From JACRBK01 sp964427955 (lineage in GTDB: Bacteria; Chloroflexota; Anaerolineae; Aggregatilineales; Aggregatilineaceae), in NCBI GenBank assembly GCA_964427955.1, contig CAYRWY010000215.1:1-9726 (forward strand): a stretch of 9,726 nt of DNA, read 5' to 3'. A program made the position numbers and the translations under genes. A model generated the notes under the pieces. The model saw nothing but the letters and a program-made list of their open reading frames with translations, was not told the origin of the DNA and made no database searches. This document shows positions 5,453 to 9,726 of this stretch, one piece after another. Within the stretch, counting starts at the first letter, position 1, and each line of letters begins with the position of its first letter.

Positions 5453-7617
5453 GCCGACGTCGGCAAAAAGGGCGCGATACGCTGGGCCGTCGGGTCGTGC
5501 AGAATAGTGTAGAGCCGGTGCGCCTCGACGTAATATTTCTGCGCGGCTTGCTGATCGCCCTGCCCCCGCGCGATGTCACCCAGGGCGGCGTTCGCATCCG
5601 CCCAGCCCCGTTGGTAAAACATCTTGCGCGCCCGCGCCTCGGCCTGAGAGGCCAGCGGCAGCGCCTCGACGAACCGCCCAAAACGCGCGTAGAGCATCGC
5701 CAGCCGCGACTGGGTGCGCACCAGAGTTTCGAGATCGCCGGTCGGCGCGGTGCGCTCCAGGGCCGAGCGGTAGAGCGATTCCGCCTCGTCCAGCCGGTCG
5801 GCCTCGACCAGCGTCGCCGCCATGTCGGACAGGAAAACGGCCAGCCAGCGATCCGAGCCAAGCGCCGTCGCCGCGGCTACCGCCTGCTTGTGCAGCCCGC
5901 GCGCCGCGTCGAAGTCGCGCGTCTGCGTGTAGGCCCCCGCCAGGTTGTTCGACTGCACCGCGATCATCAGCGTATCGTCCAGGTCGCGGCTGATCTTGAT
6001 GGCCCGCTCCAGCCGGTCGATGGCCATCTGCGGGCGTCCGGTCAGGGAATAGAACCAGCCGAGATTGCCCAGCCGCAGGCTTTCGGCAAACTGGTCGCCG
6101 GTCGTGTGCGCGATCTCGATGGATTCGTCGTAGAAGGCCTGGGCGGTGTCGATGTCGCCCGTCTCGGTGTAGAGCGTCGCCGCGTTGGAGAGCACCATGC
6201 CGCGCGTCGGCGCGTGGTTGACGTGGTTGAGCAGCACCAGGGCTTTTTCGAACTCGTCCAGCGCCGCCTTGAAGTCGCCCAGATCGCGCCGCGCCTGGGC
6301 CATATCGCAGCGCAGCCGGGCCTGGGCGGCATAGTCCGGCGTGCCGCCGTTGGACAGCAGTTGCAGCGCCGCCTGCCAATGCCCCAGCGCCGCTTCGCGG
6401 TGGCCCTGTTTCGCCACCAGGCTGCCGAGCAGGTGCAGCACTTCCGCCTGGCGCGCGGGCTGCTGCTCGGCGCGGGCCAGTTCCAGCGCCCGGGCGACGG
6501 TCTGGCTCGCCTCGTCCAGGCGATCCTGGCGCATGGCGATCTTGCCCAGCGTCAGCATGATCTGGATGCGCTCGTCCCGGTCGGAGGCGGTCTCCGTCTG
6601 GTCGGCGGCCAGCGCCTCGGCCAGGAAGCTGTGTGCGCGCGGCAGGTCGCCCATGCCATAGGCGGCCATGCCCAGCCGGGTCAGCGCCATCATTTCTTGG
6701 GACGCGCTGCCCATGCTGCGGGCCTGGGCCAGGGCGCGCGTCGCGTATTCTTCAGCCTGGGCACTGTTGCCCACGCGGCGGTAGGCCGTGGCCAGAGCCA
6801 GCGCACTGTTCATGAAAAATTCGGAGGGCTGGTTGCCCAGGCGCAGCGCGAGATTTTCGCCCTCCTGCAAGTGCTGGATAGCCTTCGTATACTCGCCGCC
6901 GTCCATTTCCAGTTCGGCCAGTTTTTGCAGCCAGCGCAGTTGTAATTCGGTCTGGCTGGCGCGCTGGGCCAGGTAGATGGCCTGCTCCCACAGCTTTTGC
7001 GCCGCGGTGCGATCCCCCATCGCCAGCGTCGTCTCGGCCAGCGTGCCGATCACGCGCGAGGCCAGTTGGAACTGGCCGCCCGCCTGGGTGATCACGACCG
7101 CTTCCTTGAGCAAGTGCTGGGCATAGCTGGGATTTTCCTGGTGCAGATAGTCCTGCGCCAGATTTTCCAGGGTGAGCGCGATCACGTCCGCCTGCCCCGA
7201 CTGGCGCGCCGAGTCGAGCGCCTGCTGGTGGAAGGTCTGGGCCGTGTTCCAGTTCTTCTGCTTGGAATAGAACGAGCCGACGTTGTTCAGGCAGCGGGCC
7301 AACGCGCGCGGATCGCCGATCTTGCGCGCGATCTCCAACGCCTCGTCGAACATGCTGCGCGCCGACTCGAAGTTGCTCTGCGAGATGTACACCGCCCCGA
7401 TCCCGCTCAGGAAGTGCTCGATGTTCACGGCATCGCCCAGCGTGCGGGCCAGGGTCAGGCCGCGCTGGTAGGTGTCGAGCGCCGTCGCGGGGAAGCCGTG
7501 CTCCAGCGCCGCCGCGGCAGTTTCGAGCAGGGTGTTCATCTCCTGCTGGGCGGGCGATAACAGCGTCGGTTGGGCCGGCGTCGGATTGCGAAAGAGGCGG
7601 TTCAGGAGGTTCTGCAT
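5449..7617 (-). CDS. Large TPR-repeat protein, about 17 units
   Basis: This 722-residue protein is almost entirely tetratricopeptide repeats. I count about 17 units with a period near 40 residues from about residue 28 to the C-terminus, of the longer kinesin-light-chain/LGN kind. Typical units read GDFKAALDEFEKALVLL and GDIDTAQAFYDESIEIA. A short N-terminal stretch (1-25) precedes the repeats. No signal peptide, transmembrane helix, HTH, kinase or ATPase domain is visible, so this is a cytoplasmic protein-interaction scaffold. AAGGA lies 6 bases before the ATG. The end overlaps the sulfotransferase start by 4 bases. Because TPR arrays are often fused directly to sulfotransferase domains, I infer that it binds or presents the sulfotransferase substrate. 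The start codon lies in a 55-base sequence repeated across the N gap; this is an assembly artefact and not a second gene. Confidence 0.92.
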   Translation of the reverse strand: MQNLLNRLFRNPTPAQPTLLSPAQQEMNTLLETAAAALEHGFPATALDTYQRGLTLARTLGDAVNIEHFLSGIGAVYISQSNFESARSMFDEALEIARKIGDPRALARCLNNVGSFYSKQKNWNTAQTFHQQALDSARQSGQADVIALTLENLAQDYLHQENPSYAQHLLKEAVVITQAGGQFQLASRVIGTLAETTLAMGDRTAAQKLWEQAIYLAQRASQTELQLRWLQKLAELEMDGGEYTKAIQHLQEGENLALRLGNQPSEFFMNSALALATAYRRVGNSAQAEEYATRALAQARSMGSASQEMMALTRLGMAAYGMGDLPRAHSFLAEALAADQTETASDRDERIQIMLTLGKIAMRQDRLDEASQTVARALELARAEQQPARQAEVLHLLGSLVAKQGHREAALGHWQAALQLLSNGGTPDYAAQARLRCDMAQARRDLGDFKAALDEFEKALVLLNHVNHAPTRGMVLSNAATLYTETGDIDTAQAFYDESIEIAHTTGDQFAESLRLGNLGWFYSLTGRPQMAIDRLERAIKISRDLDDTLMIAVQSNNLAGAYTQTRDFDAARGLHKQAVAAATALGSDRWLAVFLSDMAATLVEADRLDEAESLYRSALERTAPTGDLETLVRTQSRLAMLYARFGRFVEALPLASQAEARARKMFYQRGWADANAALGDIARGQGDQQAAQKYYVEAHRLYTILHDPTAQRIAPFLPTSA

Positions 7618-7628
7618 ACGGATTCCTT
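7574..7628. repeat. Left copy of the exact 55-base duplication flanking the N gap
   Basis: These 55 bases cover the first codons of the TPR gene and its Shine-Dalgarno. They are identical, without mismatch, to 7729-7783 on the other side of 100 Ns. The most likely explanation is an unmerged overlap between contig ends (an odd k-mer-like length of 55), not a biological repeat. Confidence 0.9.
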
Positions 7629-7728
7629 NNNNNNNNNNNNNNNNNNNNNNNNNNNNNNNNNNNNNNNNNNNNNNNNNNNNNNNNNNNNNNNNNNNNNNNN
7701 NNNNNNNNNNNNNNNNNNNNNNNNNNNN
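7629..7728. other. Assembly gap of exactly 100 N
   Basis: The run of exactly 100 unknown bases is a standard scaffold-gap placeholder, not a measured distance. Both sides carry the same 55-base sequence, so the contigs probably overlap and nothing is missing. Merging them leaves 124 bases between the hydrolase stop and the TPR start. Confidence 0.95.
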
Positions 7729-7783
7729 GCCGGCGTCGGATTGCGAAAGAGGCGGTTCAGGAGGTTCTGCATACGGATTCCTT
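7729..7783. repeat. Right copy of the exact 55-base duplication flanking the N gap
   Basis: Identical to 7574-7628. It contains a second copy of the TPR start codon (7772 on the minus strand) that reads straight into the Ns. The sequence beyond it supplies the real upstream region of the TPR gene, including AAAGAAGGAATCCGT before the ATG. Confidence 0.9.
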
Positions 7784-7812
7784 CTTTGGCTGGCAGTGAT
7801 CAGGTGATGGTT

Positions 7813-7884
7813 GTTAGTTTTTAGTTCTTAGTTTTTAGTTTAGAGCCAGGGATCACGTTGAATCACTAACAACTAAAAACTAAC
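7813..7884. repeat. AT-rich tandem plus inverted repeat
   Basis: Two tandem 14-base units, TTAGTTTTTAGTTC (7814-7827) and TTAGTTTTTAGTTT (7828-7841), differ only at the last base. The perfect inverse AACTAAAAACTAAC lies at 7871-7884 and can pair with 7813-7826 (14 bp, 44-base loop) or nearly as well with the second unit (30-base loop). It sits in the short gap between the hydrolase stop and the TPR gene, and its base composition contrasts sharply with the GC-rich surroundings. A role in 3' end formation or mRNA stability is possible but is not shown by a T-tract. Confidence 0.65.
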
Positions 7885-7896
7885 CACTAATCACTC

Positions 7897-9204
7897 CTAC
7901 AAGACCCGCATGATCAGCGGGACCAACATTTCACGCTCGCTCAGGCCGCCGTGACGGCTGACCGCCGCCGTCGAAGGCAGCGTGCGATTGCCGAGCACCC
8001 CCCCGCGCCGCAGGATCACGCCCAGATCGCCCAGGCGCGGCCCGGTTTCACGGTAGGGCGCTTCCGGCCCAAACAGCCCGGCTTGCAGCGCCTCGGCGGG
8101 GATCAGGGTCGTCACCCGGTCGCCCAACTGCGTGTTCAGGTACTCGACGACCGCATCGCGGTACCCGTGGCGCAGATACAGGTGGGCAAACCGGCCCTCG
8201 CCGCCCGGTCCGCAGCGCAGCGCCTCGGCCAACAGGGGATGGTCGGCCAGATTGATGTAGTCCGGGACCGGCGTATGGCCATGATCGGCAGCCAGCATGA
8301 ACAACGTTTGACCGTCGCCCACGCCCTCCCCGTCCAGCGCATCCCGCAAATCGGTCAACTGGCGGCGCACCTCGTTGATCGACTGCTCCGTCACGGTGCC
8401 GTGCAGGTGCGAAATCCCGTCCACGGCTCCCCAATAGATATTAACAAAACAACGCTCGCGGCGCGTCTTGCGCAGCAGATCGCGCAGGCCGATCCAGAGA
8501 TCGGTGTACCCAAAATGGCGCACGGCTTGCTTGATGCCGCGATGCATCACGCGCGACAGGCCGCTGCCGAACAGACTTTTTTCGAGCAGCAGGTAACTGG
8601 TGATCCGCCGGGTATTCAGCACCTCGCCCAGCGTCATCACCGGGACGAAGGCGTCAAAATCCAGGCCCCACTCTTCCAGCACCTCGCTGCGATGGCGTCC
8701 GGCCACCGGCCAAAAATGCAGCAGACTCACCAGCGCCCCGTACTCACGCAGAAACAACTCGGTGCCGACCATGCCGGTCGCCGCCGGGCCACAACCGGTC
8801 CAGATGCTCGGCAGCGCCGCCGCGGTCGTGCTGGGCGCGACGGAGGTGATCGGCGTCAGCGTGCCCTCGCCCACCAGATCGGCCACGACCTGCGCCGTCG
8901 CCGGATCTTCCTGCACGATCTCTTGCAGCAGCCGCCAGCCCAACCCATCGGTCAGGAACAGCACCACGCGCTTGATCTTGCCGCCATCCAGGTGATCCCA
9001 TAGGCGGCGATCCAGCGGGGACGATCCCAGGCCGCTGAGCGGCGCTTTGCCGTCCAACACCCGCACGATGGTGTGCGGCAGGTTGCGGATCGACAGCCCG
9101 GCATAATACGGGAAAACGATCTCATCCGCCCAGCCGGACTGAAGCGGCATGATCCGGTTCGCCAGGATCAATTGCTCCAGCGCATTCGCCAATGATTCCG
9201 CCAT
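7897..9204 (-). CDS. Alkaline-phosphatase-superfamily hydrolase (type I phosphodiesterase/nucleotide pyrophosphatase-like)
   Basis: Starting at the ATG at 9204, the protein has 435 residues. AGGAG lies 5 bases before that ATG, whereas the longer GTG start at 9231 has no ribosome site. It should be a two-metal phosphoester hydrolase. All expected residues are visible: D86 (FLTDGLGW), nucleophile T127 in PSTTAAALPSIWTG, D262 and H266 (VDGISH), D307 and H308 (AADHGH), and H418 (SRHGG). In typical nucleotide pyrophosphatases the nucleophile is followed by x-P-N-H; here those positions are Ala/Ala/Leu, so a different substrate preference is likely (inference). There is no signal peptide or transmembrane segment, which suggests a cytoplasmic location. 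It is on the same strand as the TPR/sulfotransferase pair and possibly in the same transcript. It could also be called a PglZ-like or nucleoside-metabolism phosphodiesterase; the substrate is unknown. Confidence 0.88.
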   Translation of the reverse strand: MAESLANALEQLILANRIMPLQSGWADEIVFPYYAGLSIRNLPHTIVRVLDGKAPLSGLGSSPLDRRLWDHLDGGKIKRVVLFLTDGLGWRLLQEIVQEDPATAQVVADLVGEGTLTPITSVAPSTTAAALPSIWTGCGPAATGMVGTELFLREYGALVSLLHFWPVAGRHRSEVLEEWGLDFDAFVPVMTLGEVLNTRRITSYLLLEKSLFGSGLSRVMHRGIKQAVRHFGYTDLWIGLRDLLRKTRRERCFVNIYWGAVDGISHLHGTVTEQSINEVRRQLTDLRDALDGEGVGDGQTLFMLAADHGHTPVPDYINLADHPLLAEALRCGPGGEGRFAHLYLRHGYRDAVVEYLNTQLGDRVTTLIPAEALQAGLFGPEAPYRETGPRLGDLGVILRRGGVLGNRTLPSTAAVSRHGGLSEREMLVPLIMRVL

Positions 9205-9209
9205 GTCTA

Positions 9210-9214
9210 CTCCT
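9210..9214 (-). promoter_or_regulatory. Shine-Dalgarno deciding the hydrolase start
   Basis: On the minus strand the sequence reads CCCAGGAGTAGACATG, placing AGGAG 5 bases before the ATG at 9204. This favours the 435-residue product over the 444-residue GTG version. Confidence 0.8.
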
Positions 9215-9277
9215 GGGAGAAAAGCTGTCACCGGTCCCGCGTCGAGGTCGAAGGCGTCCGCCCTGACGCGAAGGGGT

Positions 9278-9286
9278 ATTATACCA
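9278..9286 (-). promoter_or_regulatory. Candidate extended -10 promoter of the hydrolase gene
   Basis: On the minus strand the sequence is TGGTATAAT, a perfect TATAAT with the TGn extension. It would start transcription near 9271 and give a leader of about 66 bases. The -35 position holds ACCAAT, which is not a match to TTGACA, consistent with reliance on the extended -10. A second TATAAT on the plus strand (9297-9302) has no gene downstream. Confidence 0.45.
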
Positions 9287-9472
9287 CGCTTGGCGTTATA
9301 ATTGGTGAAATCGCAGAGCGCGTAGACAGTTCTCAGTTTTCAGCAAGGCGGAGTGCAGCAGCAGGGCGTATGGATGCTGTTTAAGAATTGGACACGGCAA
9401 TAGCCCGTTGACCAGCTCTCATCTATCGACCCAGGGTCGGCGTCTCCTCGCCCCCTGGGTGCGGCAAGCAGC

Positions 9473-9492
9473 GCCCAATGGACGTCAAGTTA
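9473..9492. repeat. Solo copy of a repeat-element end
   Basis: GCCCAATGGACGTCAAGTTA matches the left end of the 2420-2583 element at 17 of the first 20 positions, including GCCCAAT and CGTCAA. A right-hand partner is not evident, so this may be a decayed end of an element whose core is the 9530-9578 palindrome. Confidence 0.5.
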
Positions 9493-9529
9493 CTGATCCT
9501 TGCAGAATAAACTAAAGTCCGCGAGACAA

Positions 9530-9578
9530 CACCCCCACCCCACCTCCCCCGTGCACGGGGGAGGCGCAGGAGGGGGTG
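9530..9578. repeat. GC-rich palindrome with perfect 11-bp arms
   Basis: CCTCCCCCGTG (9543-9553) is followed directly by its exact reverse complement (9554-9564), giving a loopless 22-base palindrome. CACCCCC (9530-9536) pairs with GGGGGTG (9572-9578) as an outer stem. It is a variant of the CACCCC/CCCCCTC hairpin family elsewhere in the window. Confidence 0.65.
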
Positions 9579-9640
9579 AACTTCACGGAAGTTTACTGAG
9601 GCTTGCACTGAAAAGTAAACTCTCGTGCTTCAGAGCTGTA

Positions 9641-9726
9641 CCTCACCCCCAACCCCCTCTCCGAGGGCGGAGAGGGGACTTTTCCGGCGTGGCAATCTCC
9701 CCCTCTCCATTGTGTTTCTCGAATGG
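9641..9726. repeat. Composite palindromic repeat, truncated by the window end
   Basis: CCTCACCCCC opens the element. Hairpin 1 pairs CCCCTCTCCG (9654-9663) with CGGAGAGGGG (9668-9677). The linker 9678-9698 matches the linker at 4310-4330 in 18 of 21 positions. Hairpin 2 starts with CCCCCTCTCCATT (9699-9711), and the returning strand AATGG (9722-9726) is reached just as the window ends. Its two-hairpin plan is the same as the 4267-4374 core. Confidence 0.7.

Larger units (their letters stand above)
9205..9726. other. Intergenic region upstream of the hydrolase, repeat-bearing
   Basis: No credible gene or RNA gene is seen to the window end. It contains the candidate promoter, a small hairpin (ACCCAGGG 9429-9436 with CCCTGGGT 9453-9460), an isolated arm resembling the end of the 2420-2583 element (9473-9492), a GC-rich palindrome (9530-9578) and a truncated composite repeat (9641 to the edge). 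Confidence 0.7.

Noticed and set aside
4445..6945. Long plus-strand reading frames opposite the sulfotransferase and TPR genes (about 355 and 482 residues)
   Set aside because: Their translations are Arg/Gln/His/Val-rich with no domain, and they mirror the codons of well-supported genes on the minus strand. They are shadows caused by high GC.
7472..7824. Plus-strand reading frames running through the N gap
   Set aside because: They exist only because Ns contain no stop codons.
7951..9003. 350-residue plus-strand reading frame opposite the hydrolase
   Set aside because: Antisense shadow; the minus strand carries the full catalytic motif set.
9297..9302. Plus-strand TATAAT as a promoter
   Set aside because: No plausible -35 and no gene downstream on the plus strand within the window.
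2470..9726. CRISPR array or regularly spaced repeats
   Set aside because: The recurring palindromes are few, irregularly spaced, variable in loops and located only between genes; there are no spacers or cas genes.

Overview
The window looks like chromosomal DNA of a GC-rich bacterium, most probably a Chloroflexota member (Anaerolineae-like) from a draft or metagenome assembly. I infer this from three things: the high GC content; proteins typical of those genomes (SH3-like plus CpaB-like envelope protein, lipocalin-like AttH/CrtC protein, long TPR protein, small sulfotransferase, alkaline-phosphatase-superfamily hydrolase); and intergenic GC-rich palindromes beginning CCTCACCCC...CCCCTCTCC. 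No rRNA or 16S-type marker is present, so the taxonomic call is tentative.

Layout. Bases 2-2377 (+) hold a large membrane-anchored extracytoplasmic protein that runs in from outside the window. Bases 2378-2596 separate it from a convergent pair on the minus strand and hold a 26-bp hairpin inside an imperfect inverted repeat. Bases 2597-4111 (-) are a two-gene unit: a VOC (glyoxalase-fold) protein, then 6 bases later a secreted AttH/CrtC-type lipocalin-like protein. Bases 4112-4468 are non-coding and packed with palindromic repeats, including a MITE-like element of about 206 bp. Bases 4469-7617 (-) hold a 17-unit TPR protein whose stop codon overlaps the start of a PAPS-dependent sulfotransferase. 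Bases 7618-7896 contain a 100-N scaffold gap and an AT-rich repeat. Bases 7897-9204 (-) encode a phosphodiesterase/nucleotide-pyrophosphatase-like hydrolase with all metal ligands and the Thr nucleophile. Bases 9205-9726 are non-coding, with a candidate promoter for the hydrolase and further copies of the palindromic repeats, one cut by the window end.

How the genes may work together. The clearest functional unit is TPR plus sulfotransferase. They are translationally coupled and look like a split version of the known TPR-sulfotransferase fusion proteins, so the TPR superhelix may present the acceptor substrate. The hydrolase lies upstream on the same strand and could be co-transcribed, but the roughly 124-base true gap, with a repeat in it, makes this uncertain. 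VOC plus AttH-like is a second small operon of unknown substrate.

No defence system, CRISPR array, prophage or autonomous transposon is visible. The least ordinary items are the composite palindromic repeat family, the domain combination of the first gene, the split TPR/sulfotransferase pair, and an assembly artefact: an exact 55-base duplication flanking the Ns.
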